Shown piece by piece: positions 35,790 through 47,088 of a DNA stretch of 64,000 bases. Position numbers and translations under genes: made by a program. The stretch is from NCBI RefSeq assembly GCF_023159225.1, contig NC_063161.1, positions 125,092,958-125,156,957 on the forward strand. The letters run 5' to 3'. Numbering within the stretch: the first letter of the stretch is position 1; each line of letters opens with the position of its first letter. Below the pieces are notes generated by a model, which worked only from the letters and a program-made list of their open reading frames with translations, was not told the DNA's origin and searched no databases. This DNA comes from Perognathus longimembris pacificus (taxonomy: Eukaryota > Chordata > Mammalia > Rodentia > Heteromyidae).

Positions 35790-35960
35790 GCATGCCGTTC
35801 ACTTCTGTGACTTCTCAAACTTGGCAATAAGCTCTTGTGAATTCTTGGACTCCATATATATGGTGAAGCTCACATTGTCGTTCCTGGCTAGGTTCTTCAT
35901 GCTCTAACATCCATAGGGCATAAATCTGATGTGGAGTGGATCTGGGCATTTTCATGAATG
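35790..35960 (-). pseudogene. possible processed-pseudogene fragment, parent unknown
   Basis: Read on the minus strand, one frame gives a coding-like segment KNLARNDNVSFTIYMESKNS... of about 50 residues with one internal stop (just before SMKNLARN) and a terminal TGA. Composition looks protein-like and no repeat is recognised here. I could not name the parent protein, so this may be coincidence. Confidence 0.25.
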
Positions 35961-36764
35961 AATTACCTTTATTTCACAGTAGCAATTTGTAGCTTATGTT
36001 AAAGAATGTGCTAGCCCATAAAGAGTGTGCTATAACCTACACAGGCTCAGGAAAGCTAGCATCACTTAGCAAAATGGAGCCACTTTTCTGGATAATAATG
36101 GAAAGAAACAAAAGGAATGATTTTTGTAGACTGCAAAAGATTACATTAAGCGATTCCATTTTCCTGGAAAACAGAGGACTGAACTAAATTGAACATCCTA
36201 TCTAAATGGCATAGAGAAGAAGGAGATGGAGTCAACACTTTTACTAATAGAGGGAGATAGAACTTGAGTAACATTTCTGGACAGTGGCAAATCTTATGAA
36301 AAATGAGGGAAAGAAGAAAACTGAGCTGCTTTTCTGAATTACAGAGGAAGTCATCTCTGAAAAAGCAGCAAGGTAGCACTTTCATCCCACAAGAGCTAGC
36401 CAAAGGAAAGGCTGTAAGCATGAAGACTTCCTCATGGGACCATCAAGCACAAACAAAGGAAGCTTGTGCCTAGAAGGTAGGTACCCTTGAGTTTGTTCCA
36501 ACGCCTTGCATTAATATTTGCTTGGCTTGGGGCCAGTGGACTTTTCAAAGCTTTAGCTGCCATGTTACTAAAACAGTACATTTTCTGTTCTCCCATACTT
36601 TCATAGGGGCATAGATAAAAAGCTAGCATTGTCTTTGCAATGTCAAGATAAGAGGACCTGGGAAATCAACTTGAGGGTGCTAGGATTAGGACAATTTATT
36701 TGATCATTTTAACTTAAGTATAAAACCAGAAAAGAAAATAGCCACCGAGTCTAAATACTTTCAT

Positions 36765-36865
36765 TCTACATTTGAGGATAAGGGCTTAGAGATGGAAAGT
36801 GACTTGCCTAAGGCCTCACAGTCAGATCATAGCAGAGCAGGAACTAGATCTCCGAATATCTGATT
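36765..36865 (+). repeat. MIR SINE fragment
   Basis: GAGATGGAAAGTGACTTGCC and CCTCACAGTCAGATCATAGC match the MIR core/3' half. Confidence 0.75.
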
Positions 36866-37072
36866 GTTAAGATGGCCCTTTATAATGCCAAACTTAAATC
36901 CATCTCTCAGAAATAGAAACGGCTTTTTGGCAGATGGTTTTTTAGACCTAAAACAAAATCAGAATGGAAAGATGACAAGATATAAACTTATTAACTTCCA
37001 ATGAAAATCTTCAAGGAATTAAGCCACAGTGCCAAATATTTTATGCATTTTTCAATTTTATTTAATTCTGAT

Positions 37073-37190
37073 CTGGGCATAGTAATGTATGCCTGTAATC
37101 GCAATATTTGAGAGGCAGATGAGAAAAGATCATGAGTTCCAGGTCAGTTTGGCCTATGTAGCATGACTCTGTCATAAAAAATAAAACAAC
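37073..37190 (+). repeat. B1-like SINE
   Basis: GGGCATAGTAATGTATGCCTG...GAGTTCCAGGTCAGTTTGGCC...A-rich tail. Confidence 0.8.
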
Positions 37191-38195
37191 ACAAGAAAGA
37201 CCCTATGAAAGAGGTATTATAATAATTTTAAACAACTGATCTCAAATCAGATGTGGTGGAATCAGTATTTGACTTCAGGTGTGCTTAAAGAGAGAGTCTA
37301 GAGTGAGAGGATCGTTCCTTTCATGATAAACCCTGAGCCAGAAATTAATCTAGACTAAAAGCTATCTTCCTCTTACTATGGGATTAGGGAAAGGGGTGGA
37401 CAATTCTTCCCTCCTGTGTGAAGACTGGTGATAAAGAGCACAGACTTTTCTGAAGTCAGTTCACACAGTGAAGAAATAAGCATCTGGGTAAGTTTAAGGT
37501 ATTTGAGCTCATTGTACCTAAAATCACTCCAGTGGCCTTTGTTCCTTTTGGCCATGGACTCCCTATATGTATGGTCACTCTTTTTTATTTCCACAGAACC
37601 CCCTTTGTTTATTTCTTACACTGTTTATTTTTAAGATTTGAACCTGATTTTCTTCTGAAACACTGTAACTATGAAATTCTTCATATTACAAAATCTTCCT
37701 CTGCCAAGTTCTTTAAGAAATTAGATCACCCTCTGATGAAATGTTAATAAAAATTAAAGCTGCAGCCAGTAGCATGCGTGTGTTTTGGGCTCGTGGCCAA
37801 CAAACAGGCCATGTGTGTGAGGGAAGCCGGGCTCACAGTTTGGATTGTAGTCTCTTGTGGCTATGTTGAGGGTTGATCTAGCTGGTGTGTCCTGAAATGA
37901 ATTGCTTTCTAGGTTGTGTTTTCTCATCACAGGATACTTCTTTCCCCAATTCAACCCATCTGGGTTACATGAAAAACAAACAAACAAACAAACAAAAATA
38001 CAAAGCAAAAACTGTCCCCACTCCACAAAGCCCCATCTGTGGGGGATCCTAAGTGGACCCCAGAGAGTTGCTAGAGAGAAGGGTTGAACCTCATCGCATA
38101 CCACACATAGGTGGAGGGCTTGTTATTCACAGTTCCCCCGCCTAGGAGAGGACACCCCTATTGTTTCTGAAAAATGCTGACCAGGACTATACTTC

Positions 38196-38430
38196 CAACA
38201 AAAATTCCTCTACCCCTCCAAAAGCAGCGAAGGCAGGAGCAGAAGCAATAGATAAGTGTTTTGATGAATTGCAAGATGGCCAGGACTTGCAGTGCCCCCA
38301 GCCCTGCTGATACCAAATGCCTTTAAGATACAGCCTTTCCCATCCTAATCTACAAAGGAAACAGGAAAAAGGAACTTAAAACTCCCTGTGCTCAGTCAGA
38401 AATGAGACTGTTACAGCCTGCTTCTGTGCT
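38196..38430 (+). promoter_or_regulatory. TEK: TEK promoter / 5' flank
   Basis: Repeat-free DNA directly upstream of the recognisable TEK 5' UTR, with no obvious TATA box. It holds a GATA-type site (AGATAAG, 38250-38256) and a cluster of GGAA cores (38355-38374). ETS and GATA factors are known drivers of endothelial TEK expression, so these are plausible, untested sites. The transcription start is uncertain; part of this interval may be transcribed 5' UTR. Confidence 0.55.
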
Positions 38431-38619
38431 GTTCTTTCTTGCCTCCAACTTGTAAACAAGAGCTAGGAGAACATGCGAATGGAAAGTAACAAAGCTCTGG
38501 GCTTTTGAAAGGATCTTGAGGACCTCATGCACATCTGTGGACGCTGGATGGAGAGATTTGGGGAAGCATGGGCTCTTTAGCTGGCTTAATTCTCTACGGA
38601 CTCAGCTTACTCCTTTCTG
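38420..38619 (+). CDS. TEK: TEK (TIE2) exon 1: 5' UTR, start codon and signal peptide
   Basis: ATG at 38568-38570 opens MGSLAGLILYGLSLLLS plus the first base of a Gly codon, then a GTAAG donor (38620-38624). This matches the first coding exon of TEK, a receptor tyrosine kinase for angiopoietins on endothelial and some haematopoietic cells, which controls vessel stability. The visible residues form the hydrophobic core of its signal peptide; Ig, EGF, fibronectin and kinase exons are outside the window. About 150 bases of preceding sequence resemble the mammalian TEK 5' UTR as I recall it. The start is chosen because it sits in the conserved frame and context (GGGGAAGCATGG, purine at -3 is absent but G at +4 is present). 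The coding part is 38568-38619. The 5' boundary is approximate. Confidence 0.94.
38473..38508 (+). promoter_or_regulatory. TEK: TEK 5' UTR upstream ORF 1 (11 codons)
   Basis: ATG at 38473 opens MRMESNKALGF and stops at TGA 38506-38508, about 60 bases before the TEK start. A second in-frame ATG is at 38479. Short upstream ORFs in the TEK leader, and cap-independent initiation to bypass them, have been reported for the human transcript. Confidence 0.6.
38527..38580 (+). promoter_or_regulatory. TEK: TEK upstream ORF 2 overlapping the main start codon
   Basis: ATG at 38527 opens a 17-codon frame (second ATG at 38548) ending at TAG 38578-38580. It runs through the TEK ATG at 38568 in a different frame. 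Ribosomes that translate it end past the TEK start, so it should lower TEK translation by scanning. Confidence 0.6.
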
Positions 38620-40584
38620 GTAAGGTTTGGTTTTATTTGTGAATAGTGTTTGTGAAAAGTGTTTATCATGAATGGGCTGGCTCAACCAAATCTTAGAGCT
38701 TGTTCTCCAAGGGTGACTGTTGTGGCATAGAGGCTGTTTCTTGGTGACTCTCAGTTAATAAATGCAAAGTCCTGGTGGCATGAACTGATTTTTCTAGGAT
38801 TCTCTTCTTGGACCATCACTTCTTGTGCCATAGATGCTCTGAGGGCTGGTTAATTCATCAGTCCTCTCTGTGATTTGAAGAGATCTCATTACTAGGGTGC
38901 ATTATTTTCTTGTTTCTCTTGTTCTGGAGTGTTTTTCTTTTTTCCTTATTAAGAATAGAAAAAAAACCTGGAATAAAACCTGGTTTAGCTTGCTTCAAAG
39001 AAAACCTTCTGTAAATTAAAAAATAAAATAAAATTTATGCTATTATGCCACTTAAGGCAATATGTAGGTTCTCCGTAATAAATGAGACCCAAAATACCTT
39101 TCTATAAAGATTTCATATTCTGTCTAATCAAATAAATTTAAATAAATTCTGGGCTTTTATTTTATCTGATAGTTAGGGTCAGAGACATTTAGGTGATATA
39201 CTTTTCCTTTCATTTTAAAAGATGTTTGGTATATAGAATTTCAATGTTTATTGGCCCAGTGATGCTAAAGCTTTACCAGGTTACCAATTTCTAGACATAA
39301 ATTATTAAATATGTGGGGTATTACTGGAGAAATGGTTGGCCAGAAAAGCTTGGGCTTAGTACGTGTACTACATAGAGTTTAGGCAGCTGTGAATTCTATA
39401 GCCCAGGTAGTCCATGTGACCCAGGCTGAAAGTGGCTTCACAATCTGAGCTTCGTATCAAATTATGACTACCATTTATCTCTCTTCTTTGGTTTTAAAAC
39501 ATTCTAATGAGAATTGCATTGATGATGTTGGAAATGTATCTGGGAAAATTTTACTGCACTTAATTACAGATTAGCCTATTATATACTACTATAACTACAA
39601 TATACTATAGTATGTTACATATAGTTTAGTTATGGTATATTGTAAGGTTACCTTATAGTAACTGAAGTCAATCCGAATATACATAAGTAAATGCTGCGTT
39701 ATTTTTATGTTTTTCTGGGTTTAATGTATTCTATTGAATATTCAATGATTAAATTATTCTGATAGAGTAATGCCACTTCATGTAATGGTCTTCAGTTTGC
39801 TTTCAACCACAAGTGTTTTAAGATTTTTAATAATATTTTTAAAGGAAACAAGGCATTCACAAATTGCTGGAAATGAGAGATTAGACTAAGATGGACTTTA
39901 GTATTTATATAGAAGTTGTTTGTAGCAGTGTATAAATTATATTTCTCTAGTAATACTGTCTTTTAAATAGTTAGGTTTCTCTATTTTTGGTGTGCTTTCA
40001 AGTGCACTATTTACCAGTGACATGAAATCTGGAACTGATTCTGCACAGGGATTAGAGCACTGAAGAGCCCCGGGGTCTATAGTTGCTCTACGTATCTTTT
40101 ATGTTAAATAATACACATACTCTCACACACATAACATTGTTTTACCTCAGCATTTCCTTGAAAATGTTTATGTTAGGGCACTTTGCAATATAAGCTTAGA
40201 AAAGCTGTCATAAAGTAAAACAAAAAGATTCTCCGGTCCAAACAATCACTCTGAATTGACTTTACTTCTCTGAAACAAAACAAAGCACAGCACAACAAAA
40301 CAAAGCTAACCCCAGTGCTGACTTGAGGAGAAAGGACGGGAGAGGAAGAATGCTCATGCTCTTGTTAGAAGTCAAGGGTAATGGTAACAGTATTAGTTGT
40401 TGGGTGAGTGTGTTGTATCAAAGGCAAACACACATTTCTAATCTAAACCCCCATGACTATGAATATTCCAGGAATGGGGCAAGTGCAGTAACGTGAGTCC
40501 AGGTTGCTTATGTCTCCACTATAGGAGCCCATTCTTCAAGCCCAGCTCCTTTAATAGGCTACAGTTCTAGGTTACTCTATCTAG

Positions 40585-40759
40585 TCTGATAGGCTAGAGA
40601 TCTGCCACTTGAGCCACAGCACCACTTGAGGTTTTTGAGTGGTTAATTGGAAATAAGAATCTCATAGACTTTCGTACTGAAGCTGGTTTTGAACCACAAC
40701 CCTCAGATCTCAGCCTCCTGAGTAGCTAGGATTACAAATGTGAGCCACTGGTGCCTGGC
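40585..40759 (-). repeat. B1-like/Geo composite SINE, partial
   Basis: CTTGAGCCACAGCACCACTT, GTTAATTGGAAATAAGAATC, and the complete B1-like arm. The distal Geo part (40500-40585) is unrecognisable. Confidence 0.8.
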
Positions 40760-40921
40760 AAATCTATTTCTTCTAAGCTATGTCCCCAGGATGGAAAGTA
40801 TCTTCCAAGTCCATCCAAGACTATGGTATATGCTCTGGGGGACTTACATGGGTGGGTTCTGAATTTTCCTGAAATTATCATTTGTCTCCCCAAGGCTCCA
40901 TTCCACAGAAAACATATGTGG

Positions 40922-41158
40922 GTCAGGCACAGATGATTCACACCTATAATGCTAGCTACTCAGGTGGCTAGGATCTGAGGATCATGGTTCAAAACTAGCT
41001 TGGGTAGGAAAGTCTTTGAGATTCTTATCTCCAATTAACCACTAAAAAGCCAGAAGTGGAGCTATGGTTCAATTGATAGAGCACTAGCCTTGAACAAAAA
41101 GCTAAAGGACAGTGCCTAGGCCTTGAGTTCAAGCCTAGGACTGGCACACACACAAAAA
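40922..41158 (+). repeat. B1-like/Geo composite SINE
   Basis: Near full-length, with both arms, linker CTTATCTCCAATTAACCAC and short (CA)n/A tail. Confidence 0.92.
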
Positions 41159-41574
41159 GTGACATTATGGTATCTGCTTATTCCCTGTGATGGCTTGCTT
41201 GTTAGCACAGGATCAGCATTCATGTAGATTTCTATAAGTAAGAAAGGTGGTTCAACCTTAGTCAGATAAATTCTAAGTTCTGTGTTTGGACTCAGATGGC
41301 ACAATTATGTGTGTTAGTGTAGCGGAGAACTGGTATACTGAAAGTGCTTTTGATTCACATCTAGGTGATACAAAACAGTTGTGGGAGCCAGCATATTCTA
41401 TGTTTGCTGAAAAGATAATACACAACCTGGAATAATGTCGCATTAGCAGAAATATAAGGTCCAAATCAGAAATAGTAATTACTTCATTATGCATAGAGCC
41501 TATCCATTAGACACTAAAGACCCCGAGAAATTTGACAGCAAACCTAATAGACAAGCTGAGGGAGTTAAATGCAT

Positions 41575-41705
41575 GTATTTTGAAGTCAAAAGCCTGAGAT
41601 TATTATGTCAAAGCCCAAATCAGATAACCATTACAAATTACTTAAGTTCTTGAAGCCTCTGTTTTTCTGGATGAAATTTTCAGGATTGTCATAATGATGA
41701 TTGCT
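41575..41705 (+). repeat. MIR SINE fragment
   Basis: AAATTACTTAAGTTCTTGAAGCCTCTG resembles the MIR core; weak elsewhere. Confidence 0.5.
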
Positions 41706-42713
41706 GTGTCTAGCTAGTAAGAACTCTCTTTTTAAAAAATGACAGCAGTGTAATTAAAGAAGTATTGTTGCTAGGGCCACCGGGCTAGTTTAACTGATCT
41801 AATCTTTTCTAGGATGCAAGTCTCTTCTTACTCAGAGACTATCTCCTACACAACCTCAACATAATCCAGTCCCTCAATTTTTGTGCCATCCATTCCTCAT
41901 CAACCTATGTACCTCACCTAATACTCAATACCTTTACTTATCCATTTGTCCCTGTTCATTGCCCATCTATTCAGCAAGACCCATCTCCATGGTCAGGCAC
42001 ATTCATTCCTCATTCTATCCATCAATTTAGAAATGGCCTTTTTTTTTTTTATCTCCACTCAACTAAAGCCATTCAGCTTATCCTGCCTAAGCCAATGTTT
42101 CCTCTTTATGTTCTTCTCCTAATTCTGTGCAGGCCATGTGGACTGTGTCTTTGAGATTTGGGCATGTATATTTAACCCAATTAGCCTCTAAAATCTTGGA
42201 CAACAGAGCTTATTAAATGAAGTTTATTAAATGAAGTTTTAATAGTTGTTGTAACGAGTTGTTGATACTCCACAGCTGACCAAAGGAAAAAGGAAATGTT
42301 GTAGAAAGGATTTTAGCCATGTTGAAATAATAACACGAATTATATCACATCAACTTTGTATGCATTGAAAGTAATATTCACTCATAAAAGGGTAGTAAGT
42401 ATTAAATATTTCAGCTTAAAAAGTCAAAAGAAAATGTCTTTCTTACTTTCAGTGTGGAACATAAAGGATACCCTCATAAAAGGGCATTTATTCAGACCTT
42501 TGTTTAAAATTAGGTATTGAACAATTGTTGGATGTTACTCATAATACAACCATACTTTTTATTCAGTAGACATCTATCAGTCTTGTTTATGCCAATCTTC
42601 ATTCATTCATCTATCTTTTTTGTCAGTGGTGACTCACTAAAGGCTTACTTAGGGCCACGTTTTACTGTATGGAAACTCAGAATATAAATAAGTATAGGTC
42701 ATTTCCTCTTTCA

Positions 42714-42715
<2 letters not shown>

Positions 42716-42764
<49 letters not shown>

Positions 42765-42987
42765 GGTCTAGGTCTTGAACTCAAGGCCTGAGCAGTGTCC
42801 TTAAGCTTTTTTTGCTCAAGGCTAGTGCTGTACCACTTTGGGCAAAGCTCTACTTCTGGTTTCTTTGTGATTAATTGGAGGTAAGAGTCTCATGGATTTT
42901 CCTGGCCACTCTAGCTTCAAACAGTGATCCTCAGGTCTCAGCCCTCTGAGAAACTAGGATTACAGATGTGAGCCACAGAGGTCTGGC
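42716..42987 (-). repeat. B1-like/Geo composite SINE with (TG)n tail
   Basis: 48-base (TG)n (42716-42763), then Geo arm and B1-like arm. Confidence 0.92.
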
Positions 42988-43179
42988 TTCTAAGCTCACA
43001 TTTTAGTGGTAATAAAAAGGCACTGGCAGGTAAGTTGTAAATTTTTGTAATTAAGTAATATAATGAGGTATTATATAAAATAAATACAAAATCTAAGTTT
43101 TTCAAAAACTACAGAAACCTTTATTAGATCTAATGCTATAAAATTCAATTCCAAATATAAATTAAGTATGGATATTTAT

Positions 43180-43482
43180 TTTTTGCAGTGCTGGGAATCG
43201 ACCCTAGGGCATACACAACTCCCTCACTTTTGTGTGTGTGTGTGTGATGGTCGTAGGGCTTGAACTCAGGGCCTAGGCACTCTCTTTGAGCTTGTTTGTT
43301 TTGTTCACGGCTAGTGCTCTACTACTTGTGCCACAGCTCCACATCTGGTGCTTTTGTATCTTTTGGAGTTTCGTGGAGATGAGCCTCATAGACTTCTGGC
43401 CAGGCTGACTTTGGACCATGATCATCAGATCTCAGTCTCCTGAGAAGCTAGGATTGTAGAATTGAGCCAATGAAGCCTGGCT
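43180..43482 (-). repeat. ID fragment then B1-like/Geo composite SINE
   Basis: ID-like text (GTGCTGGGAATCGACCCTAG) at 43183-43225 is broken by a (TG)n-tailed composite SINE at 43228-43482. Confidence 0.8.
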
Positions 43483-43512
43483 AACAACTCTCTAATTCTT
43501 AAACACAATATT

Positions 43513-43608
43513 TAGGGAGATATGGTGATGTGTGGAATATGCATGCTCCCTGGCAGAGTGCTGGTCTAGCATGTACCAGGTCTTTGGTTTGATCTCTAAC
43601 ACCAAAAC
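43513..43608 (+). repeat. ID-type SINE, diverged
   Basis: GGCAGAGTGCTGGTCTAGCATG...TTTGGTTTGATCTCTAACACC, A-rich tail. Confidence 0.6.
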
Positions 43609-44626
43609 AAAGACACACACAAAAAAAACCAAATAAATGTTAAGGTCATTAAGGAGAACATTAGTCCTTCTTCTGAATTACTAAGTTTAACATAAAGAAA
43701 AAGAATTACATATGAAAATCAATTTTAGGTTGGATTTTTCCTATGTTTCGTGAGCTCCTAAACAGTCATGGATATTGCCAAAAATCACAGCCAATTATAG
43801 TTTTGTGTTATACGTGAATCTAAAGTCAAGATAAAGAAGGGAAACAAGACCTCACATTCGATTAGGGGGAGCAATCTATAAAGGGAGTGGCAGGCTGGAG
43901 GAGGAGTTGAGTGAAGTTGGAATGTTAGTATGAAAGTATTGAATTGAGGTTGGGATCAGATCAGAAAGTGTCTTGGGGGCTCTTTAAATAGCTTGTGCCT
44001 CATTGTGTATACGTTGAAATTTACCAGAGTGTATGTCCTATCATATTTGTGCTGTGCACTTAGAAAATTAATTGTGTGGAGGATAGATTACAGTGACAGA
44101 AATTGTTGACCAGGGCCAATTTGGCTTTTCAATATTCCAGGCAAGTAAGGATATGGGAGTCAGCACAGGACTTTCTCAGGAGCAATGTAGTGTTTTCTCC
44201 TCCTTGCTCAGGAGAAGAAAATGCAGTGTTTGTGATTTGTTGCTTTTGGAGGTTGACAGGGAGGAGCAATTCTGTTTGGATAATGGCAGCGCTATTTCAT
44301 GTGCCAAAAAAAAAAAAAAAAAAAAAGGCAGAAGGAACTGGTCAGAGATTGGTTTGGTTGAAGTAAATAATGGTTTTGTACATATTGGTTTTCATGTTAC
44401 ATGTAAAGAGATATTTAGTTAATTTGTTTCTCCAGATACAAAGATCAAAAGAAGGGAATTTAGTGAAAGAGTTTAAGAAACTTTGGTTTATGGTAAGTAA
44501 ATCCAGGGACAAGGATATAAACCAAGAGCCAAAGAGAGAAAGAGGAGATGGCTAAAGGAGAAGCAAAACCAATCAAATTTCTATCCTGGGAGAATGGAGA
44601 CTTTGTTGTTGTGGTACCCACAGGAG

Positions 44627-44628
<2 letters not shown>

Positions 44629-44676
<48 letters not shown>

Positions 44677-44830
44677 TTATTGTTATATATATATATATGT
44701 TATTGCTATGATTGAGGAGTACAGAGGGGAGGGATTACTGTTTCCTAACTCAGATAATGAGTACATTTCTTTGTGGACAATGTCACTCCTTCCTTCACTT
44801 TCCCCATTTCCCCCCTCCTTTTGATGCCCA
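44629..44830 (-). mobile_element. (TG)n plus L1 3'-end fragment
   Basis: (TG)n at 44629-44672, a short TA run, then a 3' UTR fragment of the older L1 type (GTACATTTCTTTGTGGACAATG...) on the minus strand. Confidence 0.65.
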
Positions 44831-44849
44831 CAAAGGAGGAGGGAATTTT

Positions 44850-45770
44850 AAGAAGGAGATGGTAAGATGCAGGCATCAGGGTAACTGCCTTCAGGCTTGG
44901 CATCGGGGACCAGTTTACAGATAGGTTATTTTAAGAGCCAGCTTCCCCTGGCGCATTATAGAACCAGAACTGGGAGGGGTGTCAGCAGATCAGCTGGCGT
45001 CACTCCCAGCTTTCAGGAAAGGGACGTCCAGAGTTACCTCCCTCATTTCTGGAATTTTAAACTGATAACCCAATTCCCACCAGTCTGGCCGGACTCTTCC
45101 TTAACTCACATCCCACGTGAAGAATACTTTTTACCTCTAGCAATCTCACCGTGTGTCTCCCCATGTCCCTTCTCCGAAGCTATAGGAGGAGGTATGAGAC
45201 AAAAGCCTGCCAGGTGGGTAGAGTGTTGGGTCTTCAACACACCTGTCAACCAGGGGCAGTGCATTTTAATCGTCTGGCAGTATCACCTCCCACTTGGTGT
45301 GGGGGTGGGCAAAGACTGGGGAGGAATTTAAAGACCAGCTCACAGGGGCTAGTTAAGTATCTGAGTGAGGTTGTTGTAGGCCCCTTGTCCAAGGCTTGAC
45401 CAGTGAGGTGTGTGTGGTGGGCACACCCAGCACAGCAGATCTGTCAGCTTTCCCGCTTTTGTTAGAGGGTGATATCATGCTTCCTGGGGGGAGCATTGGA
45501 AGACAATGCTCGCCACTTTCCTCCAGATACAATAGGCGGAGTCAGGAAGGCAGTATTGACATTGCTGGGGCCAGGGAGGCACTCACTGCTCTGTGGCCAT
45601 CAGATGGTGAACCAGCTTAACCTTGGCACACGGGGGCCTGGGTTGTGCAAGGCGTCTGGCTACAGAGCCAAAGGAGACTCCACCCTACAGACAGGAGTGC
45701 TTGAGACATCTGGGAATCTAGGACGGGATTCAAATGCTGGCCACAAAACAACAACCGTACCAGTAATAAT
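44850..45770. promoter_or_regulatory. TEK: candidate intronic regulatory block
   Basis: About 0.9 kb free of recognisable repeats and clearly richer in G+C than the flanks, 6-7 kb into TEK intron 1. It has several GGAA/TTCC ETS cores (near 45013, 45097, 45480, 45518, 45546). TEK is known to have an endothelial enhancer in its first intron that uses ETS sites. Assigning it to this block is inference from composition and position only. Confidence 0.3.
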
Positions 45771-45965
45771 GAAAACAACTACCATCAAGTGAATGGTGTT
45801 TCATATGAGCTTGAATCTGAGCTCTCATATGTCACAACAATCATGCCCACTAGGAGTTATTATTACTCATCATCTGGATAGTTGAGATAATCAAGGCTCA
45901 CTATAGTTACATGACTTACCCCAAGCTACAATGTAGTGGGAATCCAGTCTGGAGCTGCCTATCCT
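45770..45965 (+). repeat. MIR SINE
   Basis: TTATTATTACTCATCATCTGG, TAGTTACATGACTTACCCC and GTGGGAATCCAGTCTGGAGC follow the MIR 3' half. Confidence 0.65.
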
Positions 45966-45967
45966 TC

Positions 45968-46163
45968 TTTTTGCCAGTCCTGGGGCTTGAACTCAGGGCC
46001 TGAGCACTGTCCCTGACTTCTTTTTGCTCAAGGCTAGCACTCTACTACTTGAGCCACAGCGCCACTTCTGGCTTTTCCTATATATATGTGGTGCTGAGGC
46101 TCGAACCCAGTCTTCATGTATATGAGGCAAGCACTCTACCACTAGGCCATAGTCCCAGCCCCA
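45968..46163 (-). repeat. IDL-Geo SINE
   Basis: TTTTTGCCAGTCCTGGGGC...GGCCATAGTCCCAGCCCC; well-preserved minus copy. Confidence 0.92.
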
Positions 46164-46167
46164 GAGG

Positions 46168-46188
46168 TCTTTCTTTTCTTTCTTTCTC

Positions 46189-46283
<95 letters not shown>

Positions 46284-46306
46284 CTCTCTCTCTCTCTCTT
46301 TCTTCC

Positions 46307-46359
<53 letters not shown>

Positions 46360-46384
46360 TCCCCCTCCCCCTTTTTCTTTTTCT
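46168..46384. repeat. (CTTT)n/(CT)n polypyrimidine tract
   Basis: About 217 bases of pure C/T, first TTTC units and then TC units. It sits at the tail of the minus-strand Geo fragment at 46385. Confidence 0.95.
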
Positions 46385-46493
46385 GTCAGTAGTGGGGCTT
46401 GAACTCTGGGCCAGGGCACTGTCCCTGAGCTCTTCAGTTCAAGGATAGTGCTCTACCACTTCAGCCACAGTGCCACTTCCTGTCTATCTTTTT
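46385..46493 (-). repeat. Geo-arm SINE fragment
   Basis: TCAGTAGTGGGGCTTGAACT...TCAGCCACAGTGCCACTTCC; the left arm is missing. Confidence 0.8.
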
Positions 46494-47088
46494 TCAAACC
46501 TGCCATGTAATTCTGATAGGACCACCAATCATAAGGGGAGAATGTCTCATTCATCTAATGATCGCAATTAGTTCACATAGAGGAGGTAAGAGTCACCAGC
46601 CATTTAGACTTTTTCCCTGCAAATTCATGAGGACTTTGAAAGCAAAATGCTCTCTTTCTTTACTGAGGACACTTTCTGCCTGCAGCTATAGCTTCTCTAG
46701 CCACTTGAAGGAAGATGGTGTTTGGTAAGAAAACAATGAGCCCCAAACAAAGAACAGGGCTGTGATAGGCATTCTCATCATATTTGATCCTTGGGTGAAC
46801 AGGTTGGGATCAGAGGCCTGTCCCCACCTCTTCCAGTTATAGGACCCAATTTCTTTTCTCTGCTTGACCTGTTTTGAGTTGGTTTCTCGTTCTAGAAAGG
46901 GAATCAAGTTGAAAGGCCACATACTTTAGTGGGATATGATTTAAACTGAGAATGACCTGAACCTAAATTCTGCAGTCTCTGAAACACATCATTGTGCTGT
47001 CTTCTAACTAGTGTTTCATGGTCACCTCAGGCTGAGTCCTGAAAACAATGAAGACACTGATTCATATGCTTTGGAGAAATTTTTTTAA

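Larger units (their letters stand above)
2216..38195. other. IFT74-TEK intergenic region
   Basis: About 36 kb with no recognisable functional gene. It is filled with L1, SINE, MaLR and simple repeats listed separately. Stretches over 300 bases where I recognise nothing include 2216-2900, 4966-5400, 5520-6040, 6324-7160, 10800-11130, 11430-13480, 13861-14720, 15900-16790, 17825-18815, 20054-20590, 24465-25055, 25323-26355, 26630-27330, 32000-32450, 32545-33620 and 36865-37070. Some of these probably hold decayed ancient repeats. Confidence 0.8.

Noticed and set aside
37974..37998. Short direct repeats such as (CAAA)n considered as CRISPR-like
   Set aside because: Simple repeat in a mammalian genome; no spacer structure.
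44897..45620. Overlapping ORFs of 70-144 codons
   Set aside because: Several frames are open at once because the block is GC-richer; no splice or family support. Kept only as a regulatory candidate.
46049..46419. Ser/Phe/Leu-rich and Arg/Glu/Lys-rich ORFs
   Set aside because: Translation of the CTTT/CT repeat and the flanking SINEs.
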